NCBI GenBank assembly: GCA_947455015.1
Contig: CANGMY010000099.1
Location: forward strand, 1 to 6,081
Origin: Microthrixaceae bacterium
GTDB taxonomy: Bacteria > Actinomycetota > Acidimicrobiia > Acidimicrobiales > Acidimicrobilacustridaceae
Direction: 5' to 3'
DNA length: 6,081 bases
The notes under the pieces are model-generated. The model searched no databases and had not been told where the DNA came from. It was given only the letters and a program-made list of their open reading frames with translations. Position numbers and translations under genes: made by a program. This document shows, in pieces, positions 1 to 5,141 of this stretch. Numbering within the stretch: position 1 is the first letter of the stretch; every line of letters starts with the position of its first letter.

Positions 1-228
1 CCTGGCTCAGCAGTTCGGTTCCGCCGACGCGACACCGAGCGCTGGAAGGACGGCACCGTCACCCGCCGCGAGGCCGATGGCAGCCTCGGCGTCTGCGATT
101 CCAAGGGAGCGATGCGAGCCATGCCGCTCGATGCGGTCGAGGTCAAAGATCGCGGCCCTCGTGGCGGCGTCATGTGGGTCCCGCTCACCGAGTGGGCTGA
201 CCGCACCGAGCAACTCAAGCTGCTCTAA
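1..228 (+). CDS. C-terminal part of an unidentified protein, SH3-like barrel possible (5' end outside window)
   Basis: The frame is open from the first base to a TAA at 226-228, giving the last 75 residues of a protein whose start lies left of the window. I do not recognise the family. The visible part is charged and soluble, with no membrane segment. It has alternating short strands and turns (VRFRR, then W-K-D-G-T-V, then R-E-A-D-G-S-L-G-V, then P-L-D-A-V-E-V) that read like a small SH3/Tudor-like beta barrel, followed by a tail ending RTEQLKLL. Codon use, rich in G/C at third positions, supports real coding. Its stop lies only four bases from the stop of the converging oxidoreductase gene, so the two transcripts probably run into each other. 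The barrel idea is an inference from strand pattern only. It could be the C-terminal domain of a larger enzyme. Confidence 0.6.
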   Translation, partial: PGSAVRFRRRDTERWKDGTVTRREADGSLGVCDSKGAMRAMPLDAVEVKDRGPRGGVMWVPLTEWADRTEQLKLL

Positions 229-232
229 GCAC

Positions 233-1204
233 CTACCGCGGCGTGAGTTGCCGAACCGCTTCTTCGGTATCGACACCGGCCATTCCCAGAACGGCAAGAG
301 CTGGAGTTGTGACACCGTTGTCGATGTAGCGCTGGATATGCGCACGACATTGTTCGTAGGAACCGTGCACGATGAGTTGGTCGACAACCTCATCGGGGAT
401 CGCCGCGAGTGCAGCAGCACGATCGCCGGCTTTCCATGCATCCCACATTCCCTGCAACTGCGGTCCGCGTCCTAACCATTCGTGGAACGCGGCGTACACC
501 GGAACGTTGAGATAGGCGGCGATTGCAAACTTTGCTTGCGCGCGCACGGTCTCGGCATCTTCTGAGGGAACGACAAAGATTCGAGCAACGATTTCTTTGT
601 CTTCTCCGTGCGCATTAACGATTGGGGCAACGCGAGCGACATCGTCAGCCGACAACCAGTTGATGATCGCGCCATCACCTTCACGACCGGCAAGGCTCAA
701 CATGCCCTCGCGAAGTGCGGCAATGAGAATCGGCACGCGTTGTTCGGGAACAGCGCTGAGTTTGAAGCCGCGGATTGAGAACGTGTCGTAGGTTTCGGTG
801 ACTTTTTCACCGGTGAGTGCAGCACGCACGAAACGAACCGTGTCGCGAACTCGCTTATAGGGATCGTCGAACGACATACCGTTCCAACGACCAACGATGA
901 CATCGGATGACGTTCCGAGGCCCAACACAAACCGACCGGGTGCGGCTTGCGCCATCGCCAACGCGCTTTGCGCAATCACAGCGGGACCGCGAGTGAAGAC
1001 CGGAACGATGGCAGTGCCGAGACGAAGCGAGGGCGCCCACTGCGAGGTCAGCGCAAGCGGCGTGAACGCATCGGTGCCATCGGTTTCGGCCGACCACGCG
1101 TCGGTGTAACCGAGTTCGGCAAGTTCAGCGATGCGATCGCGTTGTGCATGCAACGGCACGCGATCGAACGGAATGGTGATGCCATACCCGCGATAGGGCT
1201 CCAT
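233..1204 (-). CDS. LLM class F420-dependent oxidoreductase (luciferase-like)
   Basis: This predicted 323-residue cytoplasmic flavin/F420 enzyme has the bacterial-luciferase TIM-barrel fold. Family features visible are the N-terminal strand GYGITIPFD (7-14), L-G-Y-T-D-A-W (31-37), the strand LRLGTAIVPVFTRGP (60-74) and PGRFVLGLGTSS (89-100), followed by R-W-N-G-M and a D-P-Y-K-R-V-R-D segment typical of actinobacterial members. Such enzymes move hydride between coenzyme F420 and an organic substrate; the substrate cannot be read from sequence. The open frame extends upstream to 1342, but that extension is inside the thioesterase gene and looks non-native. The ATG at 1202-1204 is preceded by GGAAGG with a seven-base spacer, and the mature N-terminus fits the family. 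The start overlaps the thioesterase stop (TAATG), so translation is probably coupled. Its length is normal for the family. The family call is firm; F420 rather than FMN is inferred from family. Confidence 0.9.
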   Translation of the reverse strand: MEPYRGYGITIPFDRVPLHAQRDRIAELAELGYTDAWSAETDGTDAFTPLALTSQWAPSLRLGTAIVPVFTRGPAVIAQSALAMAQAAPGRFVLGLGTSSDVIVGRWNGMSFDDPYKRVRDTVRFVRAALTGEKVTETYDTFSIRGFKLSAVPEQRVPILIAALREGMLSLAGREGDGAIINWLSADDVARVAPIVNAHGEDKEIVARIFVVPSEDAETVRAQAKFAIAAYLNVPVYAAFHEWLGRGPQLQGMWDAWKAGDRAAALAAIPDEVVDQLIVHGSYEQCRAHIQRYIDNGVTTPALAVLGMAGVDTEEAVRQLTPR

Positions 1205-2019
1205 TAGTTCGCCTTCCAAGGACGAATCATTGCCGACTGACTGGCTGTCGCCATGAGAGTTCCGTCTTCGGCCCACAAGTAGATGTGGCCATGACCGAAC
1301 CCGCGCGCAACAGCTTCGATACGCACATCGGCGAGCACCCATTTGGTGGGCACGATGTTCATCACGCGGATCGTGTTATCGAGACTGTTCGAGTTGATTT
1401 CCGACGTGACGGCCATACCGAGGCCCATCGGAACGAAATCGCCCAACACCGCTAGCGATGCAGCAGAAGCCTCAAGGATCTCGGGCATGCGAACCCAGAA
1501 GGCGGTGTGGCCGGTACCGGGTTCATCGATGGCCATGCGCATATCGAGTCGACTGGAAATGGAGTTACCCGGATCGAACCGGAGTTGGCGCGGAGGACAA
1601 TCCTCTGGCCGAGGAACCTCGGGCGCCGTGATCCATTGGCCTTCTTCGGCCATTTCGCGGCTGCCGAGCGAGGCATTCACGATGAAGATCGTCGTATCGC
1701 CGACCTGACCAGTAACGCGGGCCTGGGTCGTGGTGCGACCGGAGGCATCGATCCGAATGTCGAGATCGACCACCGAAGGCGGCTTTGTGTAGTTGATGTA
1801 CTGAGCGCAGGCCCACACCACAGGCCGTTCGGTGACCCGCTCAAGGGCGTCGATCGCTGCACCAAGGCCGCAACCGCCAAAGAGCGTGCCGAGACCGCTG
1901 CAAATGCCCTCGGTGACGGGCAGGTACCAGCGCATGGGGTTGTGTGTGGGCTGGAGTCCCAGCCATTCCTTTGCATCCACGGCAGGGAGCGTAGATGGCC
2001 GGAGGTTCTTTACCTCCAC
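1204..2019 (-). CDS. Acyl-CoA thioesterase, TesB/4HBT_3-like double hotdog
   Basis: This predicted 271-residue cytoplasmic enzyme would hydrolyse acyl-CoA to free acid and CoA. It looks like two fused hotdog domains. The N-terminal one has G-T-L-F-G-G-C-G-L-G (44-53), the equivalent of the family's FGG helix, followed by the strand pair around INYTKPP and VDLDIRIDASGRTTTQARV. The C-terminal one has S-L-D-N-T-I-R-V (212-219) and ATASQSAMIRP (257-267). D214 and Q261 sit where E. coli TesB has its catalytic Asp204 and Gln278; I cannot place the Thr with confidence. The frame opens at a GTG at 2040, but GTG 2019 has AGGGG seven bases upstream and is preferred; GTG 2025 is too close to that site. 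Its stop overlaps the oxidoreductase start, making a two-gene operon. The acyl substrate is unknown. Confidence 0.82.
   Translation of the reverse strand: MEVKNLRPSTLPAVDAKEWLGLQPTHNPMRWYLPVTEGICSGLGTLFGGCGLGAAIDALERVTERPVVWACAQYINYTKPPSVVDLDIRIDASGRTTTQARVTGQVGDTTIFIVNASLGSREMAEEGQWITAPEVPRPEDCPPRQLRFDPGNSISSRLDMRMAIDEPGTGHTAFWVRMPEILEASAASLAVLGDFVPMGLGMAVTSEINSNSLDNTIRVMNIVPTKWVLADVRIEAVARGFGHGHIYLWAEDGTLMATASQSAMIRPWKAN
1212..1217 (-). promoter_or_regulatory. Ribosome binding site for the F420 oxidoreductase
   Basis: The minus-strand mRNA reads GGAAGG seven bases before the ATG at 1204. The site lies inside the last codons of the thioesterase gene and decides the start in favour of 1204 over the longer open frame reaching 1342. 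Confidence 0.65.
2001..2017. repeat. Perfect 6-bp inverted repeat at the thioesterase start codon
   Basis: GGAGGT (2001-2006) and ACCTCC (2012-2017) are exact reverse complements around a five-base loop. In the thioesterase mRNA the hairpin begins at the third base of the preferred GTG start. It could therefore lower initiation or mark the start region. It contains a Shine-Dalgarno-like GGAGG that has no start codon at a suitable distance downstream. A regulatory role is an inference; the repeat itself is seen directly. Confidence 0.5.
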
Positions 2020-2049
2020 TGTCACACCCCTTCGGCACACTGACTGTCA
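2018..2049. repeat. Direct repeat ACTGTCA across both divergent start codons, with palindrome TGACTGTCA
   Basis: The heptamer ACTGTCA occurs at 2018-2024 and again at 2043-2049, 25 bases apart. The first copy overlaps the thioesterase GTG and the second ends on the A of the small gene's ATG. The second copy also forms the palindrome TGAC-T-GTCA at 2041-2049. In a divergent gap of only 29 bases this could be an operator serving both genes, but seven-base repeats can also arise by chance. Confidence 0.3.
2027..2031 (-). promoter_or_regulatory. Ribosome binding site deciding the thioesterase start
   Basis: The minus-strand mRNA has AGGGG (AAGGGG counting base 2032) seven bases before the GTG at 2017-2019. 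This spacing selects GTG 2019 over GTG 2025, which would leave one base, and over GTG 2040, which lies upstream of the site. Confidence 0.5.
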
Positions 2050-2246
2050 TGAAGAAGCGACCCACCCTCCACACCAGCGGTGTCCATCGCCTCCCCGAGG
2101 GGCCTGCCTCTTGGCAGATCGATGACACCACTCGCCAGCGAGCGTTGGCAGGCATCGCACAGGCTCGTGCCGCGCTAGCAGCGGCACTGGCCTCACACGA
2201 TGCGCCGCCGACTCTTGAGCTGCACGATCACGCACAAGCGGCCTGA
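2049..2246 (+). CDS. Small hypothetical protein, 65 residues
   Basis: A short frame begins at ATG 2049 and ends at TGA 2244-2246. I do not recognise a named family. The protein is soluble, with no signal peptide or membrane segment. It starts with a basic M-K-K-R, has a motif L-P-E-G-P-A-S-W-Q-I-D-D-T-T-R (about 18-32), then a probable alanine-rich helix (33-52) and an acidic/His tail. Third codon positions are strongly G/C and the frame fills a gap that otherwise holds nothing, so I believe it is real. I have an unverified impression that short actinobacterial proteins with a similar W-x-[IL]-D-[DE]-x-T-R then A-R-x-A-L pattern exist. There is no Shine-Dalgarno site upstream, so translation may be leaderless. 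The longer frame from 1995 runs into the opposing thioesterase gene and is unlikely to be the start. Confidence 0.6.
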   Translation: MKKRPTLHTSGVHRLPEGPASWQIDDTTRQRALAGIAQARAALAAALASHDAPPTLELHDHAQAA

Positions 2247-2289
2247 GCCACCATCGGTAGCGGCCTGAACGGTCCACGACGTCAGGGCA

Positions 2290-2295
2290 TAGGAT
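2290..2295 (+). promoter_or_regulatory. Candidate -10 box of a leaderless thiolase promoter
   Basis: TAGGAT fits the actinobacterial TANNNT -10 pattern and lies six bases before the ATG at 2302. Transcription would then start at or next to the A of the ATG and give a leaderless mRNA. A weak -35-like CTGAAC lies at 2265-2270, 19 bases upstream. The same bases also contain AGGA seven bases before the ATG, so a conventional weak ribosome site is the alternative reading. Confidence 0.4.
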
Positions 2296-2301
2296 CTCCT
2301 C

Positions 2302-3480
2302 ATGCGTGAAGTCGTGATTGTCGATGCCGTCCGTACCCCTGTTGGCCGCCGTAATGGAGCGTTGTCCTCCATGCACTCGGCCGACCTTCTTGCCGTGCCC
2401 TTCAAGGCGCTGTTCGATCGAACCGGCATGGATCCGGCCGATGTCGGTCAGGTCGTTGGTGGTTGCGTGAGCCAGATCGGCCAGCAAGCGTTCAACATCA
2501 CCCGCACCGCCTGGCTCACCGCTGGACTTCCCCTTGAGGTCGCAGCAACCACCGTCGACACACAGTGCGGCTCGAGCCAACAAGCCGTCGACATTGCCTA
2601 TGCACTTATCGCCGCTGGCGTGATCGACAGTGCTGTTGCTGGTGGCGTCGAAGTCATGAGCAAGGTCCCGATTGGTTCGAACGTTGCCAAGGGCCTCGAC
2701 ATGGGCTCGCCCATTCCGAAGACCTACTTCCCTCAGTACGAGTACACCTCGCAGTTCGACGGCGCCGAGCGCATCGCGAAGAAGTGGAACATCACCCGAG
2801 AAGACACCGATGCACTTGGGCTGTCGTCACAAGAACGCGGTGCACGTGCGTGGGCCGAGGATCGTTTCGCCACGCAGATCGTTCCGGTCGATGCCCCCGA
2901 CCTTGGTGAAGACGGCAAGCCGTCTGGCACAACTCATCACGTCTCTCGCGACGAAGGTCTTCGTGACACCACCGCCGAAAGCCTCGCAGGCCTCAAGCCT
3001 GTGTTCGGCGAAGACGGCGTGCACACCGCTGGCAATGCATCGCAAATTTCCGATGGTGCAGGTGCCGTACTTCTCATGACTCCGGAGAAGGCCAAGGAAC
3101 TTGGCCTCACACCTCTCGCTCGCATCGTCGACACTTGCCTCGTTGGCGTCGACCCCGTACTCATGCTCACCGGTCCCATCGATGCGACCCAGCATCTCCT
3201 CGAGCGCAACAACCTTTCGGTCAACGACATCGATCTGTTCGAGATCAACGAGGCGTTTGCCTCGGTCGTTCTGGCCTGGGCCCGCGAACTCGACGGCGAT
3301 CTCGAACGAGTGAATCCCAACGGCGGCGCGATCGCACTTGGCCACCCGCTCGGCGGAACTGGTTCCATCCTCATCACCAAAGCCGTGCATGAACTCCAGC
3401 GCACTGGCGGCAAGCGCGCCATCGTGACCATGTGCTGTGGTGGCGGTCTCGGCACCGGCACCCTCATCGAACGGATCTAA
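2302..3480 (+). CDS. Acetyl-CoA acyltransferase (thiolase), FadA5-like
   Basis: This predicted 392-residue degradative thiolase would cleave 3-ketoacyl-CoA with CoA to acetyl-CoA and a shortened acyl-CoA; the length is standard. Visible features are the N-terminal V-D-A-V-R-T-P-V-G, nucleophile Cys89 in VDTQCGSSQQA, Asn316-Glu317 in EINEAFASVV, His348 in GGAIALGHPLGGTGS, and the second catalytic Cys378 in M-C-C-G-G-G-L-G. All key residues are present, so it should be active. From memory, long stretches (GGCVxQxGxQ, TAWLTAGLP, the NEAFASVVLxWAR block, and the GTxIERI end) follow the Mycobacterium steroid side-chain thiolase FadA5 closely, more than the general acetoacetyl-CoA thiolases. The steroid link is inference only. 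Start is ATG 2302, with a -10-like box and AGGA just upstream. It is probably transcribed alone and ends at a strong hairpin terminator. A fatty-acid role is the main alternative. Confidence 0.93.
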   Translation: MREVVIVDAVRTPVGRRNGALSSMHSADLLAVPFKALFDRTGMDPADVGQVVGGCVSQIGQQAFNITRTAWLTAGLPLEVAATTVDTQCGSSQQAVDIAYALIAAGVIDSAVAGGVEVMSKVPIGSNVAKGLDMGSPIPKTYFPQYEYTSQFDGAERIAKKWNITREDTDALGLSSQERGARAWAEDRFATQIVPVDAPDLGEDGKPSGTTHHVSRDEGLRDTTAESLAGLKPVFGEDGVHTAGNASQISDGAGAVLLMTPEKAKELGLTPLARIVDTCLVGVDPVLMLTGPIDATQHLLERNNLSVNDIDLFEINEAFASVVLAWARELDGDLERVNPNGGAIALGHPLGGTGSILITKAVHELQRTGGKRAIVTMCCGGGLGTGTLIERI

Positions 3481-3529
3481 ACGGTTCGATAGTTCGTGGG
3501 ACGACGAGTCCAACGAATCAATCTGCAGG

Positions 3530-3560
3530 AAAGAGCCTCGACCTTGGGTCGGGGCTCTTT
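3530..3560 (+). terminator. Rho-independent terminator after the thiolase
   Basis: Arms at 3530-3543 and 3547-3560 pair over 14 positions, with one G-U wobble and a three-base TTG loop. The hairpin ends in CTCTTT, a short T run typical of high-GC bacteria. It starts 49 bases after the thiolase stop and separates that gene from the nuclease gene. The left arm begins AAA, so some termination from the other strand is possible, but no minus-strand gene faces it. Confidence 0.85.
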
Positions 3561-3627
3561 CGCGTGACGCACGCACCTTCTATGGTCACCCAATCGCCGC
3601 GTACGCAGCCAGAACTCCCTCCCACCC

Positions 3628-3631
3628 GAGG
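3628..3631 (+). promoter_or_regulatory. Ribosome binding site of the nuclease gene
   Basis: GAGG lies five bases before the ATG at 3637 and supports that start. The rest of the gap between thiolase and nuclease (3481-3636) holds the terminator and a weak TATGGT at 3581-3586 that could be a -10 box but has no convincing -35 partner. Confidence 0.5.
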
Positions 3632-3636
3632 CGTCA

Positions 3637-4263
3637 ATGGCAACAAATGCACGCTCCACGCATCGAGCACCGCGCACACTTTCCAAACTCGAGCAATCCA
3701 ATGCACGCCGACGTCAATCAGCTTGGATGGTCACGCTCATCGGTCTCCTGGGCGCGATGTTGTTCTTTGGTTCGATCCTGGCGTTTGTCTTCATTCTCAA
3801 CACGGTTGCTCGGCGAAGTTCAGCGCCTTACGCCGCCGAACCCACGGTCATCGAAGTCATCGACGGCGACACCATCGATGTGCGCATCGGTTACAAGCGT
3901 CAACGCATCAGGCTTGTCGGCATCGACACTCCTGAAACCAAAGATCCCCGCAAACCGGTGCAGTGCTTCGGCCACGAAGCCAGTAACCACACCGCACAGC
4001 TGCTGCCTCGCGGCACCATCGTCCGGCTCGAACACGACCTCGAAGAGCACGACATCTACAACCGACTTCTCGCCTACGTCTGGCGGGCTTCAGACGGACT
4101 CTTCGTCAATCTCGATCTCGTCAGCGGCGGCTTCGCCGACATTCTTTCGATCGCCCCGAACACCGCCCACGCCGACGAGTTCCGAGCAGCGATGACCGCG
4201 GCCAAAGCCGCCCCCCGTGGGCTTTGGGCGACCTGTGGGGGTCCAGGTAAACCAGCCTCATGA
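3637..4263 (+). CDS. Membrane-anchored thermonuclease family protein (staphylococcal nuclease fold)
   Basis: This 208-residue protein has a basic N-terminus (1-29), a single hydrophobic helix (about 30-57), a short linker and an SNase-like domain (about 69-200). That layout implies an inside-N, outside-C anchor with the nuclease on the cell surface. Aligned with S. aureus nuclease the catalytic and calcium residues are all present: D76 and D78 in VIDGDT, R92, D97, T98 and E100 in IRLVGIDTPE, and R143 in YNRLLAYV. It should hydrolyse DNA or RNA in a calcium-dependent way, perhaps for nutrient scavenging or degradation of incoming DNA. The helix lacks an obvious signal-peptidase site, so anchoring is more likely than secretion. 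Cys110 and Cys200 are the only cysteines and could form a disulfide outside the cell. It follows the thiolase terminator, so it has its own promoter, and may be read through into the deacetylase 35 bases downstream. Confidence 0.9.
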   Translation: MATNARSTHRAPRTLSKLEQSNARRRQSAWMVTLIGLLGAMLFFGSILAFVFILNTVARRSSAPYAAEPTVIEVIDGDTIDVRIGYKRQRIRLVGIDTPETKDPRKPVQCFGHEASNHTAQLLPRGTIVRLEHDLEEHDIYNRLLAYVWRASDGLFVNLDLVSGGFADILSIAPNTAHADEFRAAMTAAKAAPRGLWATCGGPGKPAS

Positions 4264-4285
4264 GGACCTGAGCGGGCTCGGGCGA

Positions 4286-4291
4286 TACCGT
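4286..4291 (+). promoter_or_regulatory. Candidate -10 box of a leaderless deacetylase promoter
   Basis: TACCGT fits TANNNT and ends seven bases before the GTG at 4299. If used, the mRNA would begin at that GTG. The box overlaps the alternative GTG start at 4290, so only one of the two readings can hold. No Shine-Dalgarno site is well placed for either start. Confidence 0.3.
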
Positions 4292-4298
4292 GACACCC

Positions 4299-5132
4299 GT
4301 GACAACACTCGCCGAACGTTTGGGTTATGCCGCTGATGCCCGATTGGTCATCATCAACAGCGACGACCTCGGCCTGTGTCATGCCTCCAATACCGGCATC
4401 TACGAATCTCTTCGACAAGGCGTGTGCACCAGCGCAACGCTCATGGTGCCGTGCGCATGGGCTCGTGAGGCGGCCTCGGACTTTCGTGGCGAAGACATCG
4501 GTGTGCACCTCACACTCAATGCCGAGTTTGAGCGTTACCGCTGGGGGCCAATCACTCACGCGCCGTCATTACTCGATGGCGACGGCGGTTTCCCTCGAAC
4601 AGTGGCCGACCTTTGGGACCACGCCGATCTCGACGAGGTACGCCGCGAATGTCGCGCGCAGGTTGAACGAGCAATCCTTTGGGGCTTCGATGTCAGCCAT
4701 CTCGATTCACATATGGGCGCCCTGCAACTTCGCCCCGAGTTCTTCGACGTCTACCTCGACCTCGCCGTTGAGTTCGCGCTACCACTTCGACTTTCAGGAG
4801 CGTCAACCGAACGAAGCATTGGCTTCCCGTTCCGTCGCCTTGCTGCCGAAGAGGGAATCATCTCGCCCGATCACTTCTTGTACGTCAATGGCGTCGGAAG
4901 TCGGCGGGCGATTGAAAAGGCAGTCTTCGAGTTACGTCCAGGCGTCACCGAAATGTATGTCCACCCCGCCACCGATACGCCTGAATTGCGAGCGATCGGA
5001 ACCGACTGGGCATCACGAGTCGACGATCTCCACTTGGTATGTCACGACTCGCGCCTTCGCACGATGCTTAAGCGTTCCGGCGCTGTGCTCATCGGTTATC
5101 GCGAACTTCGCGAACTTCAGCGCGCTGGTTGA
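4299..5132 (+). CDS. YdjC/ChbG/HpnK-family carbohydrate deacetylase
   Basis: This predicted 277-residue cytoplasmic metal-dependent hydrolase belongs to the YdjC-like family, whose known members remove acetyl groups from N-acetylated sugars such as diacetylchitobiose or from hopanoid-linked glucosamine. Numbered from GTG 4299, visible motifs are VIINSDDLG with D22 and D23 (usually V-N-A-D-D-F-G), DIGVHLTL with H70, SHLDSHMG with H134, D136 and H138, and TEMYVHPA with H222. These supply the expected Asp and His metal ligands and the conserved C-terminal His. After H138 the usual extra His residues of the HxDxHxHxH pattern are missing (M-G-A-L-Q-L instead), suggesting a divergent subfamily. GTG 4290 is an alternative start adding three residues. 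The gene lies 35 bases after the nuclease stop and could be co-transcribed. The real substrate is unknown. Confidence 0.85.
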   Translation: MTTLAERLGYAADARLVIINSDDLGLCHASNTGIYESLRQGVCTSATLMVPCAWAREAASDFRGEDIGVHLTLNAEFERYRWGPITHAPSLLDGDGGFPRTVADLWDHADLDEVRRECRAQVERAILWGFDVSHLDSHMGALQLRPEFFDVYLDLAVEFALPLRLSGASTERSIGFPFRRLAAEEGIISPDHFLYVNGVGSRRAIEKAVFELRPGVTEMYVHPATDTPELRAIGTDWASRVDDLHLVCHDSRLRTMLKRSGAVLIGYRELRELQRAG

Positions 5133-5141
5133 TTGCAGTTT

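Noticed and set aside
208..225. Inverted repeat GAGCA/TGCTC before the stop of the partial first gene, as a terminator
   Set aside because: The stem is only five pairs, lies inside coding sequence and has no T run on either side.
1205..1342. N-terminal extension of the F420 oxidoreductase frame up to 1342
   Set aside because: It overlaps the thioesterase coding region, is Arg/Cys-rich unlike the family N-terminus, and the ATG at 1204 has a good ribosome site.
1507..2043. Plus-strand open frame opposite the thioesterase
   Set aside because: No recognisable domain and no ribosome site. The minus-strand thioesterase explains the coding signal.
2827..3576. Long minus-strand open frame (249 codons) opposite the thiolase
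   Set aside because: The opposing thiolase has every catalytic motif. The antisense frame resembles no family, also crosses the terminator region, and is expected in high-GC coding DNA.
3581..3586. TATGGT as the -10 box of the nuclease promoter
   Set aside because: No -35 element at a suitable distance (the nearest GTGACG leaves only 11 bases), so it is mentioned but not called.
3437..4195. Plus-strand open frame of 252 codons across the thiolase end, the terminator and the nuclease
   Set aside because: It runs through a strong terminator and is low-complexity Ser/Thr-rich. The nuclease frame carries the real motifs.
5099..5117. Tandem repeat of TCGCGAACT near the end of the deacetylase gene
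   Set aside because: It encodes R-E-L-R-E-L in a probable C-terminal helix, so protein sequence explains it, and there are only two copies.
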